Source: Prostheceraeus crozeri
Lineage: Eukaryota; Platyhelminthes; Polycladida; Euryleptidae
Assembly (NCBI GenBank): GCA_907163375.1
Contig: CAJQUW010012673.1
Coordinates: 1-64,000, forward strand
Direction: 5' to 3'
DNA: 64,000 bases
Below are positions 53,426-64,000 of the stretch, piece by piece. Both the position numbers and the translations under genes were made by a program. Below the pieces are notes generated by a model that saw nothing but the letters and a program-made list of their open reading frames with translations, did not search any database and was not told the DNA's origin. Position 1 is the first letter of the stretch; the number at the start of each line of letters is the position of its first letter.

Positions 53426-53859
53426 ATTTGTCCCGGATTTTCATGTTTCACAGGGATGCAAGACTTCCGGATTTTTGACCAAGATTTCATTGGGTCTCGG
53501 GATTCGTTGAAAAATGCCATAAAAATTAAGGGGGTAACCCCTAGACCTATACTTTCTCAGACGCAGGTATGAACATGATTTCAGTTAAAATGTGCAGCGT
53601 ACATGTACGTATGCCGGTATAGTCACCTCTGAAGATATTATCTTGTCACTTCAAATGCTGAGGTGTGAAGGTATGACAGGGATGTGCGTGCGTGGGATGT
53701 ATGTGCGGAATGACAGGGACCATGGCTGGGCCACCTTTATCTAAATCATTGAAATTTTTAAGTTAGTAGTAAGTAAAAGGCGCATCCTAGCTCATTTTCC
53801 GGATTTTTCATCAATTTGCACTTGCATCCCTGGTTTCAAGGTTGGCAGGTCTGGAAACA

Positions 53860-55820
53860 TGTGGTTAATGAATGTTCTATGCAGTTTTCGGTTTTTGAGT
53901 CTTGTCCAGATCTTGTAAATTTCCGTCTTTATACACCTCCGTCCTTTCAATCATCTGTATCTCACTGCAAATATCACAAATTTTCTGTTCCAGCAGACTA
54001 TTAGTGAAAAAAATGCGATGAAATCAAGTTTGCTTGTAGTCCTATGTGCATTAGTTGACATTCGGTCTTGATTATTTGATATTCGGGTTGACATAAGGTG
54101 TCAAATGAAACCCTAATGAATTTTTATGGAAGTCACGTCATACCAATTTGCCAAGGTGTTTGTATTTTTCGTCTTTTTCTCTGTATTTTCGAGCCATGCT
54201 TTACCATACAAAATTTTGGTGATGGCGCAATCCATGCAGACAGTTGCTGACTGATGTAGGCCTATGTCCTCTCCATTGATGTTTGTTTAGTGTTATTCTG
54301 GAATCGAATCGCTGCTGTGGTGTGAGTTACTGGTGATCCGTGTTTTCATGTTTTTTTCGGTGAACTTCGGGCTTGATTTTAATTGGGCTTCTGAACATCA
54401 TCACTGCCGATGACTGTCGGCGACTGTTCAGTTCACTGTCAACAATTATGTCGAAAGCAATTCTTTTAAGCATTGTATCCTCTGTTTTCAGTTTTCATTA
54501 TTTGGATTTCATCCTTTTTATAACGGATTTTGACTGGATATCAAAATCAAAGATAGCAAGAAGTTTGAGCAGTTGTTAAATAGGGACAAAATAGAGAAAA
54601 TGGCAATAAATCCGGGATGTCGACCAGTAGTTACCTGGATATAGGCCTACACTGTTGTTTCTGGAACGGAATTTTCTGCCTAATCCAGATATAGGATAAA
54701 GGTATCAACTTTATCATTTTCATCGGTTCGAATTCAGTCGTTAGATCTCAATTTCGATTCAAGTCAATGCATCTTCTAAAATCGCGGAGATGGTCCGCAT
54801 ATGAGAAGAAGGGTGGCATTTGTGAAAAATTTAACTTGTTTGGAAGTATGGTTGCAGATTCATCTAATTGCACTCGGAGTTATGAGAATGTGTGCATGTC
54901 TTTCAATATTTCGCGCAATCTCACATAATGCAAGCATTGAGTTGCATTATGGTTGTTGGTTGCAATGACTGATCAGCACGATTCAGAAACTAGGCATATT
55001 TCATTCATTTTGTCACGCACGTTTGGCATCATCTCTCCTAGGTATATGCTGCATTTTCGAAAAACTGTAGGTCCGCGCAACACTCGAGTAAGCAACAGTT
55101 TTTGTAGACACACTTGGTGAGCTGTAATTTGCACACACATCTTTATTGATACTCTAAACGGACTTTATTGGGACACCTTTTCCCTGATTATTGCGATGGA
55201 TTAAAGTTCAACCACAGCGGTTATTCCAATCATCGCATTGGAGGCTCTCATAGCTGCAATCCTCGTGAAAGTGTTTTGCGACTCAAGTAAAGCCATGAAT
55301 TATTTAGAATTGCTTCATTTTATAATGGGTGTGGACCAAATTACTTTCATAAGTGAACACGTCCAGATGCTCGACGAAAAGAGTGGAGCTATGAATGGTT
55401 AGCTGGTCAACTGGATACGATTGCTTTGTGTCGCGAAGAATACGACATTGGCGAGTGGTGGTGGTGGTTGTCGCATACGTAATGAGGTGGAAGATGGCCT
55501 GTCGGTCGATTGAGAACCTGCAGTGATGGAAAAAGAAGCTCGCTAGTGTGTGCTGCACCTATAAGTACGGCGCGGTAGGATTCTAGTGATGGAGCTACTA
55601 GCTTGTGCAATGACATGGTCGCGAAGAGAAATTATGATGAGGCCTTTATATACTTACTATATATATAATAAGCGATTTCGACTCTCCTATGGAGCAAAGA
55701 GCGAACGAGCGAGTCACAGAATTTTCACCCTCAAAGCTAAAAGCCATGAACGAAGCTATGGGTGATTCAGTGGAAAAATCGATTACATTGTTGTAAACCA
55801 GCAAAAGCAAATCATACATC
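53860..55820. other. Non-coding stretch, nothing recognised
   Basis: No supported gene. The more GC-balanced part at 55380-55620 has frames on minus with His/Ser runs but no recognisable domain. Confidence 0.35.
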
Positions 55821-55824
55821 TAGC

Positions 55825-56470
55825 CTATTTTGATTCAGTTGTCTCCATCAGAAACCTATTGGTCTGCCTCATGAAAGCATCGAGATTGAAGTGGTCTGGA
55901 GAAGCTGATTCCAAAGCTGTGCCGTGCGAACAAAATGACTTTTGCCAATCACAGTGTGTGCGCTCCAAGATCACATGATAGGCACCACCTCTGCGTGTGC
56001 CTCTGGAGAAGATCTTGGGCTTCGGCAACTCGTAAGCACGTTTTTCCCCCATCTGATTCTTGATGCGTTTCTCAACACTTTCGAGGAGGTTGAGTTGTGT
56101 TTGTGTGGCAACGGCTCATAGATGGCAGCAATGCTGCATCAGATGACGAATAGTGCACTTGTAAGGATGACAGATTGCTGCTGGCAGGATAGAAGCTACC
56201 ACTGCGTTGAGCTGCTTGCTCGCTGATGGACTGGATGTGCGGTTTCCATGACAAGTCTTTGGTAGCCATTACTTCAAGGAAGGAGGTGGACTTTCGAGGA
56301 TACTCTGAGCTTTCCAAGGATTGAAAGAAACAAGACATTTGGCGCCCCATTCAAAGATCCTACGTAAGTCTTCATTGCGAACGTCGCATAGCCGTTGACA
56401 TTGCTGGGTGTTTCTTGCTAGTTGCTCATTGGAATTGAAGAGCGTGATAATGTCCTTGACGTGAACATCA
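55825..56470 (-). mobile_element. LINE 3' fragment on the minus strand
   Basis: On the minus strand the sequence reads DLRRIFEWGAKCLVSFN, then FLEVMATKDLSWKPHI, SISEQAAQRSGSFY, and, further on, RTAQLWNQL. These are the conserved post-palm and C-terminal blocks of Jockey/CR1-like LINE reverse transcriptases (equivalents of FLGV...LSW..HI and ...LWN.LP). Several frame changes and stops break it. It is distinct from the LINE piece at 11.2-11.7 kb. Confidence 0.82.
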
Positions 56471-56589
56471 CTGAGATGTTACAGTAATAAAATTTTCGAA
56501 ATATGACGTCGTTAAGCGGTGAAAATGTTTTGAAAAAATGCAGCGTTGTTACCAAGGGGTGTACATACACCCCAAATGTATTTTTGCAA

Positions 56590-57440
56590 ATGAACATTAA
56601 GGGAAGTTTATGATCTGTGTTTTCTTGTGTCTGATATTTTTTCTATTGATCTCAATAACAATTGGTGTATTCAATTTTCCAGTAAACAACTTAGACATTT
56701 TGTGATAGCGTGTTCGGCACACACCGTCTTTAGACAAGAAACTCTTCTTTGCTGATTTTCTGTCACGTTCTCTTGGATAAAGTTCGTATCGCCTATGTTT
56801 CGGTGCCGGTTGGTTGGTAGGTCTCATTGTCAATCTTGCTGGATGAAGTGCGTTCCCCTCTCTACAAGCAACCAGAGACTTGGACAATTGAAGCAGAAAG
56901 CGTTTTCCAACTTGTTTCTTTATTCATATTTTGGATGCATTTAGAGGAATAAAACCAGTGCGTTATGCCAGTTTATGTTCAACAGATTTAGGGACAATGA
57001 ACAAAGTCAGGCCAACGGTTGCATTTTTTGAATGCATTTATAATTTCGCACCAGTTGGTCTAGTGTGTGCACACTACACTTTCCTCTAATATAATCAAGA
57101 ATGAGACTTTCTTGACTCTTCACATAAAATGTCAATATCGTTATGGTTAGTCAGCAGAAGAATGACCGCTTTATTTTTCTTAGGGATGTGGGAGACAATT
57201 GTTACTTTGTATTGAAATCCGAATACGCTGGTAAATTGTTCTCTTATAGCGCCAGGCATCATTTCCGAAGGTGATTCGGTTTTATTGCGACGAATGGTGC
57301 CCGTCATAGTCATCTGACGTCCAAGAAGATTTCTAGCTAACTGTAAAGCTTGTAAAGAATGGCCCTTGCGGATGTGACGCCCAGATCATGTGAAAAAATC
57401 GGTTAATTGTAGCACAAAACGTTGACCCTTGCCTCTTTCT
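56590..57440 (-). pseudogene. piggyBac-like transposase remnant
   Basis: Minus-strand frames give NLLGRQMTMTGTIRRNKTES, then VTIVSHIPKKNKAVILLLTN, matching the piggyBac stretch ...GT.RKNK...VSY.PKKNK.V.LLST.H, and VHTLDQLVRNYK, which stands for the VD.LDQ...Y block with a catalytic Asp. HNALVLF follows, and the tail (56597-56887) is the decayed Cys-rich end. Many stops and frame changes are present. The element's TTAA-flanked ends were not identified. Confidence 0.8.
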
Positions 57441-59258
57441 AGATAATGAGCAACTCTCCTAACGTAGGGCTGTAAATTGAGTAGTGTTGGCATTTTTCAT
57501 GAAAAATATTTTTGAAATTTTTCTGAGAAAATGATAGATTTGAAAAAAGAGACGTTAGCTTATTCCAGCAAAATTCCAAGTAATTCCTATTGACAATTGT
57601 TAGCAAAATTCCAATAGTCATCCCTATTGACAATCGTCAACAAAAATCCATCCACATTGACAATCGTACTCATCAGACTGACAAGTACTCCAATGTCATT
57701 TCTTCCTCTTCATGACCTAGCCCCCACCCGAAGCCTGGATTTCCTAGCATTCATAACAATGTACATCCATTTTCTTGCTGTTCGATGACTCACTCTGTTC
57801 CTTCTTATGCTGCTAAAAAATCCTTGGAGGCTAAATGACCTCTCGAAGAGGCTGATGTTGGTGAGATCGAGAGGAGGCGTGTGGCATTAGCTAACATCGG
57901 AGATTTGGCGTGGGAACCTACCACAGTCTGAGGCCATAAGCCCCCAACTGTTCTTCAGACGGAAGGTTATGAGCTTGAAGACCGAACCGGGATGCCATCT
58001 GGTCTACTAGACTTCAGAGCTATCGAGACCTGCGATGATCCTTTTGACGCTTCAGTGGGCGTGAGGCTAAGTGCTTCATTAGTGCGCGTGGGAATTTGAG
58101 GTGAAGTTTGATGCCAAAATAGGTCAATTTCGAGCATGTTTTCTTTTTTATACTATTCAACAATTGCAGAAGCGGCTTGTAGCAACAATCGTTTTTAGGT
58201 TCGCTGTGGTAAGAGGATGACGCTGGTCACTCAATACTTTTGCATATAGGGAAGCTTCCCTATATATGAGGTATCCACCCACATCAATACTGGTGACTGG
58301 ACTGACTTTCATCTGGGATATTTCAAAGGATGCAATTCCGATTGGAAGTGAAGAAAGATCACTCACGTTGAATTACCTTCATTGCGTCGACACTAGAGTC
58401 TTTTCGCTGGATATTGTTAAACTTCAGTCTAAATTTCTGGGAATGACAGCAATTATTAAAGGTTTTGTCAGGTATGTCAAAGCAGATGCTAGGGTGATGA
58501 GAGACGAGATTTTTCGATGGAATTCAAAAGTGTTAGCAGCAGTGATGAGTGAGAGTGGATGAAAGCCATATTTGCTTCCAAAAATTTACTCTGGATTATT
58601 TCTTGTCGTCGGGTCCATATTATTGATTTCAACGTTAGGATATTCCTGTTGTAGAATTTCAAGGCTATCATGAAAAGAATTGTGACATCCTTACAAATTA
58701 AGATTTCCACTCAGCTGAATTTCTGCATTTACATCATCCGTCCTTTCTCTTTTGGTTCGTATTTATTATTTGTTTTCCTCTTTTGATGAGAAATTTTTTT
58801 TCTATTGTGAATTGGTTTTTTCGTTTTCTTGTGCCCCCTTTTGTCGACGCCTGATATCAACTGGGACAGGTCCTGTCTTAAAATCAGTGACCCGAATTTT
58901 TGTTGTTAAGTTTACGTAGTTGGGTTTGTTGTAAGATTGGTGGCTTTTGGTAATGTTTGTTACATGTAACTAACTTATGCAATTGTTGAAAAGATGGATT
59001 CGGTAACAATATACCGGTACCAGCTTAATAATTTACATGTCAACCAAAATGGCTCCTCAGAAGTATTAAATGATGGCGGTTGTTGTGAGCATGTAATCAG
59101 AGCTTTTTGAAGATTCCTCTCCGAGGGTCATCAATGACGAAATGCAGTTGTTTTCAAAAAGTCATCGTATTAAAATTGATTTGTTTCCTAGTAAATTACT
59201 TCGTTGTAGCTGTATCAAAATAAACGGAAATTTCATTAAGACATAAGACTATTATACA
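57441..59258. other. Non-coding stretch, nothing recognised
   Basis: A loose repeat (TATTGACAAT(T/C)GT with a spacer of about 30 bp, nearly 3 copies) lies at about 57585-57665. No gene is supported. Confidence 0.4.
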
Positions 59259-59260
59259 TA

Positions 59261-60699
59261 GTGTCCGCAAAAAGTATAGAGTGCATGACTCCTGCAGCCC
59301 CGATTTTATGAGCACATATCTGGGAATCAAATCAAAACAAAGATTTGTATATGCCAGCTAGTCTTTCGAAATAATCACTCCACAAGTCAATACACCAGTT
59401 TTTTGATTACATGTGCAAGTCGTGGAACTGACGAAATACCGCGGAGGCAATGCTATCTTTCTTACAATTCCAACAATTTTCTTTCGGATTTAAGTCCACA
59501 GAATTCTAAAGCCAATCCAACATTTGTGTGTCATGTTCACTCAGTCATCTGGTGACTTTCTTGGCTTTCTAACAAGGTGCACCATCGTGCATCAACGTGT
59601 TGCATCCGTGAATGTTAAACAAGTGATCGATTTTGATTACATTTTTCTTCAGAAAATATGGGCCTCTACGCAGGGTTGGTCACAGGGTGCAAATTTTCTG
59701 GCTTTATATGTTTAACTGCTTTCAGGTCCATACAGAAGCCATGAGCTTCGCGAATGCACAACTACATCAATTTAAACCGCACAGTTACAAATTTGCCAAT
59801 ATCATACATAGTTACTTGCTAAATGCTGACTTAGTTTCAATTTGCTTAGCTCGCATTGGTGCTGGACCGTATGGCTAATTTACACCTTAACTTGAAAATG
59901 TAATATTTTACCATTAGTATTCATATTTTTACTAGAATATGATAGAATCATTCGTTAGATTTAGGCCTACCTGTAATTCGTTTTACAAAATCCCTGGTTT
60001 TGTACTTAAACGTTCACAAATCAACTTATCGAAGTATATCACTCGGATCGCAGTTTGTAGCTCACAGATCAGTCCAGTTTACCAGTTCTGCACTTCATTG
60101 AAATGCACCGTTGATTTTCAGCCGTCAGAGCACCGGTCGACCTGGCTTTTACCGGCTGACTACACATTGAGAGCCATATTCTATGTTGAGAACTTAACGT
60201 GAGATACTCACGCGGTCGTGTTTCCACCGTTCATCACCAATTCTCCTCACTGCGAAGCGAAACGATATTTGATGACACTGACAATTGAAGGAAATGGCAT
60301 CGTCACTCAGGAAAAAGCATGACGTGTTTCTAAAAATTACACTCAATCAGACTTTATGTCATGCATCCAATAGCATTAGTCGTTTGGGATCTCTGAATTC
60401 ACCCTGATGAGAAATTGGTGTGACCGGGTTTAACCCGGTTTCTCCTGGTGGAACCACACCAAGCCATTATCTTGTCTGGGTGTTTCACTTCTTTCACGTA
60501 AATTGCGGAGTGTAGCCGTTCGAATTCTATGGTTGCCAGATCCTACCTCCTGACTTAGATCTGTTACAGATGACGAAGTACTACCATGTAAATGAAAAAT
60601 ACAAAGCATACACAAGTTTTTGTTTTGAGTTGATTACCATATATGTGTTCATAAAATCGGGGCTGTAGGGGTCGTGTGCTCTATACTTTTTGCGGACAC
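59261..60699. mobile_element. Tc1-like transposon, decayed
   Basis: Inverted ends of about 60 bp begin GTGTCCGCAAAAAGTATAGA on both sides and are flanked by TA (59259-59260 and 60700-60701). The minus strand between them carries a broken Tc1 transposase. Terminal repeats differ by about 10 of 60 positions, suggesting an old insertion. Confidence 0.92.
59300..60620 (-). pseudogene. Tc1-like transposase, broken
   Basis: On the minus strand the N-terminal part (60615-60430) reads SVTDLSQEVGSGNHRIRTAT, helix-turn-helix-like. Near the C-terminus come MHDGAPC, KAKKVTR, LSEHDTQMLDWL and VDLNPKENCWN, matching Tc1 HDGAPCHKA...WP..SPDLNP.EN.W with the second and third catalytic positions. WSDYFERLAGIYKS matches the tail. 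Several stops interrupt the frame. Confidence 0.85.
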
Positions 60700-60701
60700 T
60701 A

Positions 60702-61189
60702 GTTTCTGTAGGAAGATATTAGGCGCTCTTGGTCAAGTTTTAATAAGAGCGCGATCACTCTGCTTGATTATCAAATATGATGCTATAGTTCGCTGTTATT
60801 AATGGCCTTAAAAAATTTAGCAGAGCTGCGAAAAAAGTGGAAAAATCTCTGGCCCGACCACTGAATAGAGGTTTGAAGAAGCTTTTCTTCACAGTTGAGA
60901 TCAATATATCTAAATAGGCAAATTTCTTCAAAAACGCTGTTTTGGGTTGAAACTTCTTCTCTTGAAGCTTGGCAATTATCATAGTTCTCGGTTGTTCCTG
61001 TCAAACTTCGAATTACATGTATACTATTCATGATAAGTAGCACAAACTCATTACATTTCGGTTAGTAAATTTCCAACGACATTACTTGCTGATTTGATAA
61101 AATGATGTGAATTAATCAAATAGTGGTTAAGTTTTATTTCGGATTTAGCGATACGAAATTCACAATCTGCATGTAATTGCCGTTTGTAC
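60702..61189. other. Spacer between two transposons, nothing recognised
   Basis: Short frames on minus only, none with a recognisable domain. Confidence 0.4.
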
Positions 61190-61191
61190 TA

Positions 61192-62541
61192 CAGTGAAAC
61201 TTCTGTAAACCGGCCACCGGACGTACCGGAAATAATGGCCAGTTTAGAGGGGTGGCCGGTTTAGTCTTTAGGTGTCTTGAGTACTCTCTTAAGACGTTGC
61301 AGACATGTATACAAATAGCACTGTACATGTGGATGTTTGTTTGTTTATTGATATCTGTGCGAGTATATATTTGTACATGTAGTATTTACTCATGCAAAGT
61401 TGTATTTTTCTGTACATTATACACTGTACGTAAATACCTTGCATGTAATAAAAAAGGGTAGAGAAATGTATTTTCCTTTATTGCAATTACGAGTCGATAG
61501 AAAACAAATCGATAATAAACGAATCAATAAAAAAAATCGTTAGAAAATTGTTGTAAGAAGCACTTAAGATATGAGTTCCTTAGATCACTACTGTAAGAAG
61601 CTATCTATGATGGTCTGATTCTTCTGGACACGTTTTTGTACGACTAGCTGCTCAAGGTCGGTGATGGTATGCGTCTTCTGTAGAATGGAACTGACGGTTG
61701 TAGTCTGATGAATCTTCTTAACTGCTGCTAGTGTTTCCTCAAGTGAAATGTTCCTCTGGTGTAACGTCTTCCTCGTCACTCTCTTCGGCGTCTGGCTGTT
61801 GTGTGTGACTGGCTATCAGTTCCTTCTCCCAGTCATCGGAGTCATCTTCAGTTGGTAGATGGTCCATCGAAGCTGAGGTCTGCGTTCCTGAGTCCGAGTT
61901 CCCTGGCAAGCTGGACATCTTTGCAATGTCCTGGCAAATCCTGGCAATCTTTGTTTGGTTAAATTAGCATTCTTTTCATACTGGTCGATATATGCGTCTT
62001 TTTTCCTAATTATGTCACCAACAGTTGACTTCCCCACGTTGTATTTCTCTGCTAGTTGCCTCTGTGAGAGTTTTGGTATGGTGTCATGATCTTTTATTAA
62101 GTTGAATTTATCACAGAGATAGTTCCACACGTTGTCGCTTCACCGGTCGTGACATGACTGACGCATCCTTATTCATTTTTTCTGACCTCAGAGATTCTTG
62201 GAAGTCTAATGAGCCGCGCGCGTAAAGTCGGCTTCTGTTTGGAGGAGATTGCTAACCACTGACTCAAAGGCTCATCTTTGCTTGAAGTTTTGACAACTTT
62301 GTCATACAGGAAGAAATCTTTATTGTGTGCAAAAAGAACCGGCCGGAATAATGAGGTGAAAATCATTTGATTTATATAATAAGAAATATAGAAAATCGGC
62401 CGATATCCGGTATAGAGGGGTGGCCGGTATTTTGAATAAAATGCTCACTGAAAGCAATGCATATTGGCAGGGACTTTTCTGAATGGCCGGTTTGAAGGGA
62501 AAACCGGTTTTATGAGGGACCAGTTTACAGAAGTTTCACTG
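61192..62541. mobile_element. pogo/Tigger element, internally deleted
   Basis: Both ends read CAGTGAAACTTCTGTAAAC (right end inverted), typical pogo/Tigger termini, and both are flanked by TA (61190-61191 and 62542-62543). Subterminal GGGGTGGCCGGT words occur on both sides. The transposase keeps only its start and end. Confidence 0.93.
61588..62130 (-). pseudogene. pogo/Tigger transposase lacking its catalytic core
   Basis: The N-terminal part (62130-61960) reads FNLIKDHDTIPKLSQRQLAE, then KYNVGKSTVGDIIRKKDAY, a CENP-B-type helix-turn-helix. The C-terminal part (61779-61588) reads LEETLAAVKKIHQ and LEQLVVQKRVQKNQTIIDSF, the usual tail. The second helix-turn-helix and the whole DDE domain between them are deleted, so it cannot transpose unaided but might still bind ends. 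Confidence 0.85.
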
Positions 62542-62668
62542 TATTTGTCACATTTCATCCTTATATGGGCATTGGCGATTGTCCGTTTATATTGAAACTG
62601 CTCAATTTTGTTTCAGTCATTAACATTTCAATCGGGCCATACGGCGCTCTGGGTGCCTGATCTTCAGC

Positions 62669-64000
62669 ATGAATTGTAGTACTTCCCAACTACATTCACT
62701 GTTAGACAACAAAACAGCTGACTCATCGGTTTCTGTCAACTCAGCTGAAGCTTCTAGCACTAGTGGCAGTAAGTGATATCCTTTAATTTGTATTAGATAA
62801 CTTGTCTTCAGTTTCACTTGAATTTCAGATCCCGAAGTAACGGAATTACCACTGTTACTACAATGTCTGGAATCAAGTAGCTCGTCGAATATTCTGTATG
62901 AGCCTCCTAGTGATAAACAAAGAAATTCTGGCAATTCTATTATACACGAGATCATCTCGGGATCGAAAAAATCTAGCATTGTGACTTCCTCAAATGCAAT
63001 CAATTCAACAGAGCGAAAGAATGACGGATGTGTGGCCACTTCTATTTTGTTGAAAACAGCTGAGTATAAGCCGGATAAAGCTGATAAAAATGACAACCGG
63101 CTCTGTAATGGTTCACATAATCCGAATCCAAATTCTAGTGAAACACTAATAAGCATTGACAGTACTGAAGAAGATGATAATGTTACTAAAAATCAGATGC
63201 ATCTACCGAGTCAACGTCAACTTCAACAGCTGCAGCAAATGAAACAAAATCAACTCCTACAACAAAAATCTATTCAGCAACATCAACAGTCGATTCAACC
63301 GTCACCTGATTTAATGCAACAGAAACAACCACAAATAATCCAGATGCCTCCTGACATGATGCATCAGAAGCAACAACAGTCAGTCCAGATGTCTCCTGAT
63401 ATGATGAAGCAAAATCAACAGCATTCAATTCAAATGTCACCCGACTTGATGCAGCAAAATCAACAGCAGTCAATTCAAATGTCTCCTGATTTAATGCAGC
63501 AGAAGCAACAACACTCAGCTCAAATATCTCCTGATTTGATGCAACAAAAGCAGCAATCAATCCAAATGTCACAAGATCTGATGCATCAGAAGCAGCAACA
63601 GTCGATTCAAACATCACAGGATTTAATCCAAAACAAGCAACAGCAGTCGATTCAAATATCACCGGAGTTAGCGCAACACAAACAGCAGCAGGGGATGCAA
63701 ATATCTCCAGAGTTGGCGCAACAAAAGCAACAGCAACCGTTGCAAATATCTCCGGAATTGATGCTACGGAAACTTCAACAACCAGTGCAGTTGAATTTGG
63801 ATATGATGCAACAGAAGCAACAACAGCTTATGCAGATGTCGCCAGATGTGATGCAACAAAATCAGCAGCAGATTCAACAGAAGCAACCGCAATCACAGCT
63901 TTCACCAGCGCATCAAACTATGCAACATCAGCAACTTCAACTTGCACAGCAGCAACAACTTCAGCGCCAACCGATGCAGCACCATCAACAATTGTCCTCA
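62669..64000 (+). CDS. Gln-rich protein gene with 15-residue modules (3' end outside window)
   Basis: Exon 1 as seen runs from an ATG at 62669 (after a CTTCAG acceptor-like site, so it may be an internal exon) to 62768. A 60-bp GT-AG intron (62769-62828) follows, then an exon open from 62829 to the window edge (over 390 codons). The join restores a codon in phase. The start region has STSQLHSLLDNK and ELPLLLQCLE, two LxxLL-type motifs as used by nuclear-receptor coactivators, then a Ser/Asn-rich acidic stretch (SIDSTEEDDN), then a long Gln-rich repeat array. A transcriptional coactivator is a possibility based on composition only. I do not recognise the gene. Confidence 0.75.
63299..63893 (+). 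repeat. About 13 tandem modules of 15 codons, Gln-rich
   Basis: The module is roughly (M/I)SP(D/E)LMQQKQQQSIQ, 45 bp, repeated in frame with substitutions (SPDMMKQ, SQDLMHQ, SPELAQQ). Period holds at 15 residues with one 14-residue unit, then dissolves into plain Gln-rich sequence. Preserved frame and period argue for selection on protein length or spacing. Confidence 0.85.

Larger units (their letters stand above)
51397..53853. mobile_element. hAT-like element with 6-bp duplication, composite
   Basis: The ends read CAGACCTGCCAACTGTCCC and, inverted, CAGACCTGCCAACCTTGAA. GAAACA flanks both sides (51391-51396 and 53854-53859), fitting the hAT lineage that makes 6-bp duplications. Subterminal TGTCCCGGA/TCCGGA words recur near both ends, as expected of transposase-binding sites. 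The interior holds two further paired-end segments and low-complexity sequence. A basic frame (52064-52258, ending LKKHTSSLAKRAKISN) is not recognised, and no transposase was found. Confidence 0.65.

Noticed and set aside
62620-63156. 178-codon minus-strand frame
   Set aside because: Antisense to the two exons and intron of the Gln-rich gene; the plus-strand frame is longer, splices in phase and continues into the repeat array.
63270-63662. 130-codon minus-strand frame with repeats
   Set aside because: It is the reverse complement of the CAA/CAG-rich array, which naturally lacks stops on the other strand.

Overview
The window looks like a nuclear genome segment from a metazoan, probably a marine invertebrate. 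It is AT-rich, has spliced genes with canonical GT-AG introns, and carries one clear animal gene, an FBXO16-type F-box protein. Most of the other readable sequence is transposable elements from many superfamilies. No bacterial-style operons, CRISPR arrays or rRNA genes are visible, and the phylum cannot be fixed from the sequence alone.

Layout. 0-20 kb is a transposon-dense, gene-poor stretch: a TIR element with palindromic ends (138-1026), a Penelope-like (PLE) 3' end (2.0-2.6 kb), a PIF/Harbinger element with TTA target duplication (3201-5706), a 4.4-kb THAP-containing P-like element with a hAT nested in it and a smaller palindromic element inside the hAT (6.8-11.2 kb), a LINE tail, a small MITE, a full-length mariner with an intact transposase (12964-14701), a second PLE tail, a tRNA-derived SINE, a second Harbinger element with an intact transposase (16689-19066) and a PLE with inverted ends (19.4-20.4 kb). 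20.4-23.9 kb is unannotatable intergenic DNA.

24-47.2 kb is the FBXO16-like gene on the minus strand. Eight candidate coding exons fit together in phase, including micro-exons of 36 and 24 bp. Its introns hold a short hAT with a perfect 8-bp duplication, a SINE, an (AT)38 microsatellite, and two separate PLE inverted duplications. The larger one (36.7-42.3 kb) is a nearly complete two-ORF PLE facing a 5'-truncated, almost identical copy; the smaller (44.7-45.6 kb) is an 0.84-kb near-perfect palindrome. Both lie inside the transcribed unit, so the pre-mRNA could fold into long duplexes.

47.2-62.6 kb is intergenic with more elements: a composite hAT-like element with 6-bp duplication (51.4-53.9 kb), a LINE tail, a piggyBac remnant, a decayed Tc1-like element (59261-60699) and an internally deleted pogo/Tigger element (61192-62541). 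62.67 kb to the right edge is the start of a second host gene on the plus strand: two exons split by a 60-bp intron, with a glutamine-rich array of about 13 fifteen-residue modules running off the window.

Points worth most attention: the paired PLE inverted repeats inside one host gene, the recurrent hammerhead-like fold at PLE 3' ends with compensating stem changes, the PLE ORF2 that has no usable AUG at its start, the THAP/P-like nest, and the two exceptionally small FBXO16 exons.
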